From assembly GCA_026874595.1 (NCBI GenBank), contig CM049310.1, forward strand, positions 64,992,056-65,056,055: a DNA stretch of 64,000 nucleotides. Reading direction: 5' to 3'. The DNA comes from Sipunculus nudus (Eukaryota; Annelida; Sipuncula; Golfingiida; Sipunculidae). The notes below the pieces were generated by a model. The model was given only the letters and a program-made list of their open reading frames with translations. It was not told the DNA's origin and ran no database searches. Shown here piece by piece: positions 50,545-61,111 of the stretch (its first letter is position 1; each line of letters begins with the position of its first letter). Made by a program: the position numbers and the translations under genes.

Positions 50545-51000
50545 TCAAATTTTTAAGAATTATTTTCTCTATTTTTGAGACCTTAAAAGTTGTGGTTATC
50601 TGTCAACAGGGTACAAATTGTAAAAACTGGACCTAGAATCTTCATTCTTGTCATGCAAGGAGGCCCATGAAAAGTGTTTATGGAAACCTCAAATTAGGTC
50701 TCTGTTACCCATATCCTCAAGTTATAGGACTCCAAAGTATCCCTCAGAATAATGGAAAATTTGATACAAAAGCTGAAGTATCTGAACAACTTATCCAGAC
50801 CAACCATGCTTCTTTGCATGGATATTGACCATTAAGTGTTTTTATTAGTTTCTGCAGATTTGTGGAGTCGTCTGCAGGCCAAGGTTGGCTGTCTGCTGTC
50901 CATGGCTGTAAGTCAGAAACCATCGGAGCTAGCAATTCCAAATTACATGTAAGAATTAGTCACATGTGAAACTTGGTGCTCTAGAGCTTATTATTGGGTA
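50545..51000. repeat. 330-bp family, continuation and third copy
   Basis: The remainder of the interrupted copy (CTCTATTTTTGAGACCTTAAA) is followed by another copy with GTTATCTGTCAACAGGG, GGACCTAGAATCTTCATTCTT and CTCTGTTACCCATATCCT. A short minus-strand frame here is a by-product. Confidence 0.75.
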
Positions 51001-53049
51001 TCTGCATTAATTTAGATTTTATTTAGAAAAAGCTTAAAAACCTTTAAAAATCTTCTTCTCTGAAACTGTCCAGCTAAATTGTCCATATTTCACAGAAATG
51101 TTCCCTGGAACAATCTCTCTCAAGTTTTTTTTAATGGTTCCAGTTTGGTGTTTTTTTGACCAAGTTAAGGGAAGTTGAACTTAGTCATTTGCATGCTAAA
51201 ATTACAATCTCAGAAACGGCTGGAGCTATCATCATCAAATTTAATGTTAATGTTGGTCACTTGAGTCATATCTGAAATTGAGGTATTGGTGGCACCACAT
51301 GCATTGGTCTTTTTGTACGGGGGTCAATGGTGCCCGAAGCATACAGAGGGCTACAAAAAATTCTCTGAAAGCGTAAAGCCAAATTGTTCAATATTGCACA
51401 GAAATGCTCCAAACGTAGTGCTTTCGTAAGTTTGTTCAAATGGTCTCTGTTCAATGACTTTTGGCTGAGTTATGGGAAGCTGAATATAGTCAAATGTTAT
51501 AGCAGTCAATTTCTGCTCAATGGCTACAAAGGTCTTCTTCTAAAAAACCACTGGGCCATATTGTTTAATCTCACACAAGAATGATCCTTAGTTGTTGATA
51601 ATTCAAATATGTTCAAATGGTTTTGATTCAGTGATTTCCGTAGATTTTATACTGGAAAAGTTAAAAAAGATATAAAAATCTTCTTCTCTGAAACTTTCCA
51701 GCCAAATTGTCCAATATTTTGCAGAAATGATCCCTAGAACAATCTCTCTCAAATTTGTTTGAATAGCTCCAGTTTGGTGATTTTTGGCTGAGTTAAAGGA
51801 GGTTTAACATAGTCATCTGTGCAAAAAAGCATACTAAACTTAACATCTCAGAAACAGCTGAAGCTGTCATCACCAAATTTTATGCCAATATTTGTCTCAT
51901 GAGTCATATCTGAAATTGAGGTGTTGGTGGCGCAGCCTACATTGATCTGTTTTTTACAAGCAAAAATGTAAGTTAATTTAGACTCTTCTTGCCTATACAC
52001 TGTTTTTTAGCTCAGCTGACTACAAGTCATCTGAGCTATAGTTTTGGTCCATTGTCCGTCTGTCTGTCCTTCCGTCTGACCGTAGATGTGGCATGTTTTA
52101 ATACCATGAGACCTAGGAATCTAAAATTCGGCATAATGTTAGATGTCCCCAAGATCTCCTACCAAGCCAAAAATTGTGTCTTTGCGGCGTCCGTCGTCTG
52201 TCGGTGTCATGCGTCGTCTGTACGTTAACCATAGCTATCTCAAAAACGGCAGAAGCTAGCATCACCAAATTTTTTGCTAATAATCTGTCATCTGAAAAAC
52301 TCTATCAGGTTTTCGTTATTTTTTTCTAACTGCATTTTCTTAGATTTTATACGGAAAAAGCTAAAAAAGCTTTAAAAATCTTCTTCTCTGAAACTGTCCA
52401 GCCAAATTGTCCAATATTTCACAGAAATGATCCCTGGAACAATCTTTCTCAAGTTTTTTTGAATGGTTCCAGTTCGGAGATTTTTGGCGGAGTTGCGGGA
52501 GGTTGAACTTTGTTAACTGTGCAAAAAAGCATATTAAAATTTAAATCTCAGAAACGGCTTGAGCTATCATCACCAAATTTTATGCCAATGTTGGTCACAT
52601 GAGTCATATCTGAAATTGAGGTATTGGTGGCGCCACCTTCATTGACCTTTTTTTGTACGGGGGTCATTGGTCATCTGTACATTAACCCATAATTTCTCAG
52701 GTATAGCAGGAGCTACCAGCCCTAGATTTTATGCAATAATCTGTCTTATATATTATGTTGTGGGATTCAAGTTATTTTTTTGCTATCTGCATTTACTTAG
52801 ATTTTATAGGGAAAAAGCTGAAAAACCTTAAAAGTCTTCTTGTCAATGGTCCAGCCAAATTGTTCAATATTTTACAAGAATGATCCCAGAGGGAAGCCCT
52901 CACAAGTTTGTTCAAATGGTTTGCATTTGATGAATTTTAGTGGTGATACAGAAATTTGAACAATCATTTGGCCAATTAAGCATACTGACATAGTAATCTC
53001 AGAAATGACAGAAGCTAGCATTACCAAGTATTGTGCAAAAGTTGGTCAC
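51001..53049. repeat. Diverged tandem family with CTCAGAAACGGC phrase
   Basis: Repeated phrases TCTTCTTCTCTGAAACT, CCAGCCAAATTGTCCAATAT, CAGAAATGATCCCTGGAACA, ATCATCACCAAATTT and CATGAGTCATATCTGAAATT recur at irregular spacing of a few hundred bases (for example 51,050, 51,680, 52,380). No gene was seen. The family continues at 59,801-60,200 across the LTR element. Confidence 0.7.
51998..52215 (+). mobile_element. Left end of another AGCTCAGCTGA-type element
   Basis: TTTTTAGCTCAGCTGACTAC with hairpin partner AGTCATCTGAGCT, a CCGTCTGTCTGTCC tract and the block AATGTTAGATGTCCCCAAGA shared with the element at 48,076. It then departs into a second GTCCGTCGTCTG tract. A possible matching right end is GCATTAGGCCTGTAGGCC, then TTGTT, near 61,073-61,095, but that pairing is uncertain. 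Confidence 0.5.
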
Positions 53050-53054
53050 ATGAC

Positions 53055-54191
53055 TGTCACCCCTAACTTAACGTGAAAACTTTACAACGGATATATCCTA
53101 TAAAACAATAGGATGGGTTAACGCTCGCCACTTGATTTCATTAATCAAGAAATTAGATCCCGGTCATTACAGGTGACATTTCCAGGTTCTTTTAAGGACG
53201 TGTATAAAAATACCAGACAATCATACACCCAGATCAATAGAAACTATGTGACATCAGGTTAAATTCACAAATATAATTCAAGACAATACTTACAAAGACG
53301 TAGATGTAAGTGTGTGTGCGTTGATGTGTCAATACGACAGTCCTTCACATTAAAATTACAGGATATTTTTACTGAGTCCGTGGTTTGTATAAAAAAACAA
53401 TAAAGTCCAGTTCCTTCAGAGATCTCTGGTTACTGTTTTGTGTAGAATCTAGCGTATGGTTAGCAGCATATAGTCTTTCTGAGTTTAGCGATCTTCAACT
53501 GATCTTGCTTGTCAGCGACCCGGGTAGGTTTACGATCACAAGAATGCAATAGCGCCCTTTGTTTACGTTGAGCTTAGAGTCCTTGACCCTGCTCGTGTAG
53601 CAATGGGTTCACGGCTTACGGCGGTTATGTTTCTAGGTCAAGCTGAACTAGGCCGGCAGGTGACAAACGCGCTCTCTCTATATCGCCAATACGAAGCTCT
53701 TTCGGCAGCACGGCTGAGTTCTTATGAGCTGGGTCCTTGCCTCATGCAGAAGCTTGCTTCTATGCCGTTCCTGGCGTTTCAATGTTCGTGCGTGCGTGCT
53801 GCCACCTCAAGCTTCAAGACCCAACTGAAGGCAGCTTCCAGCGTCTCTCCCTGAACTCTGACGTCACTGTCGTCGTCACAATACGGCGATCCGGTTCTCT
53901 GATTGGCTCATTTCTCAAGTGTCCCATATAAGGATATATGTGACCTAGATTGACTGTTAGCGTCACCTTGGCGACCCACATACCACATAATAATAATAAT
54001 ACACACGATGCGTGACACAGATAAATCAGCTGATAGCCGATGGGATTCCATACAAGAATACACAATATATATATACAATCAAGACCTGTCAACGCTTTAG
54101 GATGACGCTTCACGTCAATATCAATAGAGAACAGACTTCGTTAAACTATGATACAAAACACCGTACATATTGTCACCGATTTCTGGTGACA
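53055..54191 (-). repeat. 3' LTR (1,137 bp)
   Basis: Same length and termini as the 5' LTR. Bounded by the target duplication on one side and the polypurine tract on the other. Confidence 0.93.
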
Positions 54192-54206
54192 TCACCCCCT
54201 CCTTTT
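54192..54206 (-). other. Polypurine tract
   Basis: AAAAGGAGGGGGTGA on the minus strand directly abuts the 3' LTR start, the expected position of the plus-strand primer. Confidence 0.8.
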
Positions 54207-54411
54207 AAGGAAAATACACAGTATTTTCTCGATACATCGTATCGTTCTATCTTACAGGGTCCAGCTAAACATATTTACATGTAGCAATACATAGCAATAC
54301 ATAAGGGTCATGTAACAAGTTGTCATTAGTACATGCCCACGGTCTTTGACACAGGGCAAAATCTTGTACATGTTTAGACTTAACTGGCTAAACATTATAG
54401 CTCATTACATC
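54207..54411 (-). other. Retrotransposon 3' untranslated segment
   Basis: Between the RNase H stop and the polypurine tract; nothing recognised in it. Confidence 0.6.
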
Positions 54412-54987
54412 CTAACACTCAGGCAGTCTGCTAAGAAAATCAGGTCCATGGTTTAGTTTACCTGACACTGCTTCAATATCAAATGTAAACTCTTGTAGAA
54501 CCAGTGCCCATCTCATTACTCTCTTATTAGCACATTTTGATTTGCTTATACACTTTAATGGTTTGTGGTCGGTCTGAATGGTGAACGGTCTACAAGCCAG
54601 GTACATCTCAAATTTCTGTACAGACCATACAATTGCTAATGACTCTTTCTCGATGGTGGAGTAATTTCTCTCCCTGGGCAATAGTTTACGACTGGCATAA
54701 GCTACTGGGTGCATGATCCCCTCGTGTCTTTGCATCAGGATACAGCCAATACCCACATCAGATGCATCACATTTCAAATAAAATCGTTTACTGAAATCAG
54801 GTAGCTTCAGTATGGGAGGGTCTGACAGTTTAGCCTTTAGAGAACAGTACGCGTTCTCGTGTACGGGTTTCCAGTCTAGTTTGTTAGGTTGACCTTTACG
54901 CGTTAGATCAGTCAATGGCACCGCTATTTCCGCATAGTTTGGCACGAATTTTCGATAGTACCCTGTAAGACCTAGGAATGCTCGCAA
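54412..54987 (-). pseudogene. RT thumb and RNase H remnant (191 codons)
   Basis: Begins mid-domain: the frame reads through KSKKALRAFLGLTGYYRKF, the thumb/connection region that follows the polymerase palm in Ty3/gypsy RT, then RNase H with D74 (CDASDVGIG), the EKES acidic pair at 113-115, D140 (QTDHKPL) and D183 (HGPDFLSR). Frame is +1 relative to the upstream polyprotein and open only from about 20 nt before the upstream stop. The listed start is a TTG within the domain, not a true initiation site. It lies 205 bp before the PPT, so RT/RNase H is the last domain of the element. Fingers and palm are missing, consistent with an internal deletion. RNase H catalytic acids look intact. Confidence 0.88.
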
Positions 54988-55009
54988 AGCCTTCTTTGAC
55001 TTAGGTCTA

Positions 55010-57937
55010 TCAGTGCTCTGTTTCCCCGTCTACACCGTCAGGATCATGTATAGAATCAGGTGCGCCCTTGGCTACCGCTGCCAGAATATGCTGGGGCTCG
55101 TTTCTAGCATGGTACCGTTTCAGCATATTCACGTGGAAGGTTTTAACCTTATCGCCAATCTTAATCCGATAGTCTAAGTCCCCAACCCTGTTTACAATAG
55201 TATATGGGCCTTTCCACTGTACCATTAATTTGTTCCGCTCCGTCGGGAGTAACAACAAAACTTCGTCTCCGGCCTCAAACCTGCGCGTGCATTTACCTCT
55301 ATCATATACCAGTTTGTGTCTGTTCGCTGATTTGTTCAACGCCTCTCTAGCTAACGCGCATGTGTCGCTTAGTTTGTCTTGTAGGTCCAGGACGTATTGG
55401 TACGTGGTTTTAGTCTCGACGCTAGTATCTCGCTTGGTCCACAGATCCCTTAGAATCCGCATCGGTCCTCTAACGATCCTACCATAGAGCAACTCAAAGG
55501 GTGAGAACCCTGTGCTCTCATGTGGCGCTTCTCGGTACGCAAAAAGCACGGCGCTGAGGTACCGATCCCAATCTCGCGGCCTTTCCTCGCACATCCGTTT
55601 CAACATTAACTTTAACGTTCCATTGAATCTCTCCACCATTCCGTTGCACATAGGATGGTAAGGAGTAGTGGTGAGCTGTCTTACAGACAAAACATGGCTA
55701 ACTTCTCGCATAAGGTCTGACGTAAATTGTGTTCCCATGTCAGTAAGCACCTCTGACGGCACTCCTAACCGCGCATAAATATCAACTAGCGCATCAGCCA
55801 CAGAGACTGTATCTATGTTCTTTAAAGCAACAGCCTCCGGATATCTAGTGGCATAATCCATAACGGTCAAAATATACCTGTGACCTCTCTCAGACGCTGG
55901 ATGGATCGGCCCAACCAGATCCATCGAAATTCTACGCCAGGGCTCATCAATTAATGGCATCTGGCCTAACGTAGCTCCAGGCACCTTGCCTTTCGGTATG
56001 GTTTTCTGGCAAATGGGACAGGACTTGCAAAACTCAGCAATGTCATTATACATCCCTTTCCAGAAAAACTGAGTTCTCACGCGGTCGTGCGTTTTGTCTA
56101 TGCCCTGATGGCCCGCCATAACCGCTTCGTGGCCCATCCTCATTACGTCGTACCGTAACGTCTGAGGTACCACCACTCGAGATCCATCTTGATCTCCCCG
56201 TTTATCACTCACAACCCGAACTAAATATCCGTCCTCAATTCTAAACGGACTATCATTTCTAGCCTCTCTAGCCAGCCTCCAATACGGCGCTAAAGACCCA
56301 TCCTCCTCCTGCGCCTTCAAAAATTCGGCCGGACTCACATCGGCAACTGGGCTTGCAACATTCAAGCTACGCGTCGGTATCTGTTTCTCTCGTGCAGCGC
56401 TCCGTGTCTCCACCGCGGACGACACCTCCTTTTGTGACTCTACACCGTCACACACTATGCCTGAGGACCGCTCAGACTTCCACGTCGGGTCCGGATCATA
56501 CGGATCACGCGCTCCCGCTACGTTACCTAGCGCTAAATCACATACAGCATCCCCGACCACCATTGCCTCGATAGTACCGACAAAGTACGCACAGTCCACA
56601 TTAATCCTAGCCGTAGGAAATAGTCTTACAGACCCGTCGAACAACCTACACTCGACCTGGTGTCCGGTGAACTGATTCGGCTCCACGTACGACTCACGTA
56701 TTCCTGCCGAGGAACATCCCGAATCCCGCAGCACCCTCGCTGACTTACCATTCACCAGCCCTTCACACACAGGTAACGAGATTCCGCCTTCTGTCTGGGC
56801 AGCAAATCCTAACGACTGACTCGGACTCTCTACTTCCGGTTTCACCGCACAGACTGTCTCCGTTTCCGCCTCGACTACTGCCATTGACATAGTCTCCGGT
56901 TTCTGTTTTGGGTTATTCGGGGGGCTAAAATTAGTCCTATACCTCTGCTGATCGCCAGCAGCACGCTCTACTTGAGGGGAAGACCTAGGCCTCGACCGGG
57001 CACTAGTCTTACATTCCCGCGCCATATGTCCCAGTTCATTACATAAATAACATCTGATGCCTCCTGATGGCTTAAATGTCTGACCGTCCGGACTGCGCTC
57101 AACCTCTCGCTTCTCTCTAGGCTGAGATACCGGTTGCGCTGGACGCGGCACATTATTGCCATAACGAGGACCTGCTGTAAGGCTGTGTACACCGTGAGCC
57201 TCCGTATAACTCTCGGCTAAGTCTACCATACTATCAAAGTCACGACACCGTCTCTCTTTCAAAAACATAGAGAGATCCCTACTACAACAGTTTACGAACT
57301 GCTCACACATCAACAGGTTAACTACCCCATCGTAGTCACCTCCGACCCCTGCCATCCCTATCCAATGGTCTAGGTATCCACTCAGTCTCACCGCAAACTG
57401 ACTCGGCGTTTCGCCTCGCTCAGGCCTACAAGTCCGAAACTTGTGTCGATAACCCTCTTTCGTCATTTGGTATCGCTTTAACAAGGCTATCTTTAACTTA
57501 TCGTAATCCATGGCCTCACTAACCGATAACTGTGTGTAAGTCCCTAGCGCCTTACCCCGCAGTAACGGACTCAGGTGTAACGCCCAATTCTCCCTATCAT
57601 AGCCTTGACATACAGCTAATCGTTCAAATCGCTCAAGAAACGCATCTAGCTGATCGTGAGCCTCATCAAAAGGTGGAAGCCGGATTTTCGGGAATACATC
57701 CCTACTTCTCTCTTCTTTAACCCCAGAGTCAGACTTTAACCTTAGAACCTCTAATTCGTGGGCTCTAGCCTCTCGCTCACGCTCTAATTCCCGCTGTTCC
57801 TTCTCTATTTCACGTTGCCTGGCTCTTTCCTCGAGTTCTTCATCCGCACGCCGTCTAGCCTCAACATAATCTTGTAAAGCCTGGTCCTTAAGCCCCAAGG
57901 CCTGTCCGCATCTAACAAGTGACTCTAACGTTTCCAT
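55010..57937 (-). CDS. Gag-protease-integrase polyprotein (975 aa)
   Basis: One unbroken frame. Residues 20-65 are highly charged (coiled-coil-like ELEERARQREIEKEQ). Residues 80-260 are a gag core. A CCHC zinc knuckle lies at C296, C299, H304, C309. A retropepsin-like motif D405-S-G follows. Integrase has an HHCC zinc domain (H603, H610, C640, C643) and a catalytic core D673, D733, E769 with 35 residues between the last two, the canonical D,D(35)E spacing. A GPY motif at 910-912 marks the integrase C-terminal domain. Protease passes directly into integrase with no RT between. The start is the first ATG after the leader. TGA ends the frame just before the RT remnant, which is in another frame. 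All catalytic residues expected of protease and integrase are present. Confidence 0.92.
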   Translation of the reverse strand: METLESLVRCGQALGLKDQALQDYVEARRRADEELEERARQREIEKEQRELEREREARAHELEVLRLKSDSGVKEERSRDVFPKIRLPPFDEAHDQLDAFLERFERLAVCQGYDRENWALHLSPLLRGKALGTYTQLSVSEAMDYDKLKIALLKRYQMTKEGYRHKFRTCRPERGETPSQFAVRLSGYLDHWIGMAGVGGDYDGVVNLLMCEQFVNCCSRDLSMFLKERRCRDFDSMVDLAESYTEAHGVHSLTAGPRYGNNVPRPAQPVSQPREKREVERSPDGQTFKPSGGIRCYLCNELGHMARECKTSARSRPRSSPQVERAAGDQQRYRTNFSPPNNPKQKPETMSMAVVEAETETVCAVKPEVESPSQSLGFAAQTEGGISLPVCEGLVNGKSARVLRDSGCSSAGIRESYVEPNQFTGHQVECRLFDGSVRLFPTARINVDCAYFVGTIEAMVVGDAVCDLALGNVAGARDPYDPDPTWKSERSSGIVCDGVESQKEVSSAVETRSAAREKQIPTRSLNVASPVADVSPAEFLKAQEEDGSLAPYWRLAREARNDSPFRIEDGYLVRVVSDKRGDQDGSRVVVPQTLRYDVMRMGHEAVMAGHQGIDKTHDRVRTQFFWKGMYNDIAEFCKSCPICQKTIPKGKVPGATLGQMPLIDEPWRRISMDLVGPIHPASERGHRYILTVMDYATRYPEAVALKNIDTVSVADALVDIYARLGVPSEVLTDMGTQFTSDLMREVSHVLSVRQLTTTPYHPMCNGMVERFNGTLKLMLKRMCEERPRDWDRYLSAVLFAYREAPHESTGFSPFELLYGRIVRGPMRILRDLWTKRDTSVETKTTYQYVLDLQDKLSDTCALAREALNKSANRHKLVYDRGKCTRRFEAGDEVLLLLPTERNKLMVQWKGPYTIVNRVGDLDYRIKIGDKVKTFHVNMLKRYHARNEPQHILAAVAKGAPDSIHDPDGVDGETEH

Positions 57938-58635
57938 GGTAACGCTCTAACCTAGTAAGATTCCAGTATCTAGTAATATCCGCTCTTAAAAATCCGTAAA
58001 TACGTACTGTTAAAGCCAACCTAACGAACCGGCGGTATCCGTACAATAACACTACGGTAGCTCTACGCATCAAAATCTACTTATACGGACGGACGGACGG
58101 AAGGTCGGACGAAGGGTCAGACGGATGGACGGATGGATATCAATATATCAATAAACACCATGCACCTATGATTACCATGCCAATCGGGAGGGGTAAACTT
58201 ACCTGTCAAGAGACCCTACCACGTGACCAATCACAAACTAGTGTAGAAAAAATTATACCAAGGCGTATCTAACAACATCAAAAATTTTCACACTAATCTG
58301 GGTTTATATCAACCCAATAATGATGTCCAGGTATCACTGAACTAGCATTGCTCACAAAACATGCATGTGTTCTAGCCAAATCTACAAGGTATATGCCGAT
58401 CTTGAAACAATGTTGTGCTTCAGGTAATATTCTCACTGAATAAATATTAACTCCTAACAGTGGGGTAATTTCATTGTGCAAGTATACACTACAACATCAG
58501 TTTGGTGTCATTTCCAATTATTAATTCAGATCAACTCTAGTTTGAGTATATGAATGTCTGGTTTCAGTACTGTTTTCTCAGTTCAAAACTTCTGAAACTT
58601 ACTGTAATTAGCCAGTTTTTTTAAGGCTAATTATA
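57938..58635 (-). other. Retrotransposon leader, untranslated
   Basis: About 700 bp between PBS and gag start. It includes a GGAC/GGAT microsatellite at 58,084-58,137. No open frame of note. Confidence 0.7.
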
Positions 58636-58658
58636 TCCTGGCACCGCTCGCCATACAA
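57958..58658. promoter_or_regulatory. No recognisable promoter in the leader
   Basis: I looked for TATA-like and splice signals between gag and the LTR and saw none that I would support. Transcription is expected to start in the 5' LTR from knowledge of the family. Confidence 0.3.
58636..58653 (-). other. Primer binding site
   Basis: Five bases after the 5' LTR the minus strand reads TGGCGAGCGGTGCCAGGA. It starts with TGG, as expected for pairing to a tRNA CCA end, and implies a tRNA with discriminator G. The tRNA species was not identified. Confidence 0.7.
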
Positions 58659-59795
58659 TGTCACCCCTAACTTAACGTGAAAACTTTACAACGGATATAT
58701 CCTATAAAACAATAGGATGGGTTAACGCTCGCCACTTGATTTCATTAATCAAGAAATTAGATCCCGGTCATTACAGGTGACATTTCCAGGTTCTTTTAAG
58801 GACGTGTATAAAAATACCAGACAATCATACACCCAGATCAATAGAAACTATGAGACATCAGGTTAAATTCACAAATACAATTCAAGACAATACTTACAAA
58901 GACGTAGATGTAAGTGTGTGTGCGTTGATGTGTCAATACGACAGTCCTTCACATTAAAATTACAGGATATTTTTACTGAGTCCGTGGTTTGTATAAAAAA
59001 ACAATAAAGTCCAGTTCCTTCAGAGATCTCTGGTTACTGTTTTGTGTAGAATCTAGCGTATGGTTAGCAGCATATAGTCTTTCTGAGTTTAGCGATCTTC
59101 AACTGATCTTGCTTGTCAGCGACCCGGGTAGGTTTACGATCACAAGAATGCAATAGCGCCCTTTGTTTACGTTGAGCTTAGAGTCCTTGACCTTGCTCGT
59201 GTAGCAATGGGTTCACGGCTTACGGCGGTTATGTTTCTAGGTCAAGCTGAACTAGGCCGGCAGGTGACAAACGCGCTCTCTCTATATCGCCAATACGAAG
59301 CTCTTTCGGCAGCACGGCTGAGTTCTTATGAGCTGGGTCCTTGCCTCATGCAGAAGCTTGCTTCTATGCCGTTCCTGGCGTTTCAATGTTCGTGCGTGCG
59401 TGCTGCCACCTCAAGCTTCAAGACCCAACTGAAGGCAGCTTCCAGCGTCTCTCCCTGAACTCTGACGTCACTGTCGTCGTCACAATACGGCGATCCGGTT
59501 CTCTGATTGGCTCATTTCTCAAGTGTCCCATATAAGGATATATGTGACCTAGATTGACTGTTAGCGTCACCTTGGCGACCCACATACCACATAATAATAA
59601 TAATACACACGATGCGTGACACAGATAAATCAGCTGATAGCCGATGGGATTCCATACAAGAATACACAATATATATATACAATCAAGACCTGTCAACGCT
59701 TTAGGATGACGCTTCACGTCAATATCAATAGAGAACAGACTTCGTTAAACTATGATACAAAACACCGTACATATTGTCACCGATTTCTGGTGACA
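58659..59795 (-). repeat. 5' LTR (1,137 bp)
   Basis: Starts TGTCACC and ends GGTGACA on the minus strand. Compared with the other LTR it differs at 58,853 (A for T), 58,877 (C for T) and 59,194 (T for C), approximate positions. A TGTCACC...GGTGACA inverted pair lies within the first 21 bases (59,775-59,795). Short plus-strand frames inside are not genes. Confidence 0.93.
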
Positions 59796-59800
59796 ATGAC

Positions 59801-60250
59801 TCATGTTTGAAGTTGCAGATTTTGTGGTGCCACCTACATTGACCTGTTTTTTATGTGCAAAAAAACTCATAATTTTAGCCTCTTTCAGCCTAAAGTGTTT
59901 ATGATGAAACTGTCAAGTTGAATAGTTCAATTTTTCAAAAGAATTATCCTAGGACATGGTTCTTTCAATCATTTCAGAAAAGCTTAAGTTGGTCTTATGG
60001 CCATTATTATGTCTATTTCAAACTGAGGACTGCAAAACTGTTCTCCTACAAAATTATTGTTTCAATTATAACTTCTGTAACATTGCACAAAAATTATTCT
60101 TAGGTGGCCTTTGTACAAGTTTACTTCAATGATATTTAACAGAATTATTGGACCTTTAACAATTAAAGAACTGCATCTTTTGTTATTTTAGATATTTTGA
60201 TAAAAAGTTTATGAACATGTCAGCTTGAAAAAAAAGCATTTTAGCCAAAG
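59801..60250. repeat. Diverged tandem family, right of the LTR insertion
   Basis: Continues the sequence broken by the LTR element: TCATGTTTGAAGTTGCAGAT, then GTGGTGCCACC and TACATTGACCTG matches the repeated phrases at 51,255, 51,905 and 52,600. No gene. Confidence 0.75.
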
Positions 60251-60344
60251 TCTTTCAGTATGTGTAAACAGATTTACCAACAGACCAAGATTGTGTTTGT
60301 ATCTTTAAATAGGCTGAGAAACTGCCAGCTGTTTCAGATTTGGC

Positions 60345-60630
60345 AACAGATCAAGAGTTCATTCAGTGCAGCCAGATATAGGTCAAGAGTTCAGTCAGTG
60401 CAGCCAAACACAAGGCATGTGATCACCTCATGGGTGACATGTGAACACCTCATGGCCACCAAGTGATCACCTCATGGTTGTCATGCCCCTCAGGGCTGCA
60501 TGTGGACTACCAACTGTGTCAGATTATGCAACAGGTCATGAATTCACTCAGTGCAGCCAGGTACAGGTCAAAAGTTCACTTAGTCTAGCCAGGTGCAGGT
60601 CATGAGTTCACTTAGTGCAGTAGCCTGAGC
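60345..60630. repeat. About 31-bp minisatellite, degenerate
   Basis: Five imperfect copies of GGTCAAGAGTTCACTCAGTG followed by CAGCCAGGTACA (near 60,350, 60,382, 60,537, 60,568, 60,599), interrupted by a TGATCACCTCATGG triplicate at 60,420-60,480. Confidence 0.75.
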
Positions 60631-61111
60631 CAGCTAGCAAATTTGTCACAGTTCACTTGGGGCAACTGCCTGTCTCACCTGAGCATGGTCAGCCTCATGC
60701 ATCAAACTCAAGGTAAGTTTGATGTATTGGTCTGATATTTTGACCTGTCTATGTGTCTTTGATGGCTTTCTTGTTCACAAGACTTGTCGCCACCTACAAT
60801 GACTTTTGCACAGTGTATGTGCCTGCTTATTTCTACAGAGGAATTTGATATATCAGCCTTAAATTGGGCATATGTGTATATCTTTGATAGCTTCGTTGTA
60901 TACAAGACTGGTGGTGCCAGCTACAATCATTTTTGTGTTGTGTGCACCTATGCCAGAATTTCAGCAGTGATGTTTGTGTAATTGTTTCATATTCAAAATG
61001 TTTAGTACTTGCATTGTTCATATACATGAGAAGTAATGGTCTAGCATTTAAGCATTATACCTGGTGTATTTCCCAATGCACAGGTTCGCATTAGGCCTGT
61101 AGGCCTTGTTA
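60631..61111. other. Intergenic sequence with two diverged 120-bp copies
   Basis: GTCGCCACCTACAATGACTT at 60,785 and TGGTGCCAGCTACAATCATT at 60,911 start two related stretches of about 125 bp. GCATTAGGCCTGTAGGCC near 61,073 resembles a molluscan repeat terminus. No gene. Confidence 0.5.

Larger units (their letters stand above)
53050..59800 (-). mobile_element. Ty3/gypsy-type LTR retrotransposon, Gmr1-like order, RT core deleted
   Basis: A 6,741-bp element (53,055-59,795) on the minus strand, flanked by a 5-bp target duplication ATGAC at 53,050-53,054 and 59,796-59,800. Order 5'-3': LTR, PBS, leader, gag-protease-integrase frame, RT thumb and RNase H frame, PPT, LTR. Integrase before RT/RNase H is the copia-like order found in the Gmr1 group of Ty3/gypsy elements; ordinary gypsy elements have integrase last. 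The RT fingers and palm, including the YxDD box, are absent everywhere in the element. The LTRs differ at only three positions I found, so insertion is recent. It could not complete reverse transcription alone. Confidence 0.9.

Noticed and set aside
53603-53854. 83-codon plus-strand frame, repeated at 59,207
   Set aside because: Lies inside both LTRs, antisense to the element; repeated only because LTRs are duplicated.
54412-54987. Programmed frameshift joining integrase and RT frames
   Set aside because: The RT core is absent and the downstream frame is open only about 20 nt before the stop, so deletion explains the frame change better than a frameshift signal.
58084-58137. GGAC/GGAT microsatellite as part of an AGCTCAGCTGA-type element
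   Set aside because: No terminal hairpin or CTTGTT end nearby; it lies in the retrotransposon leader.
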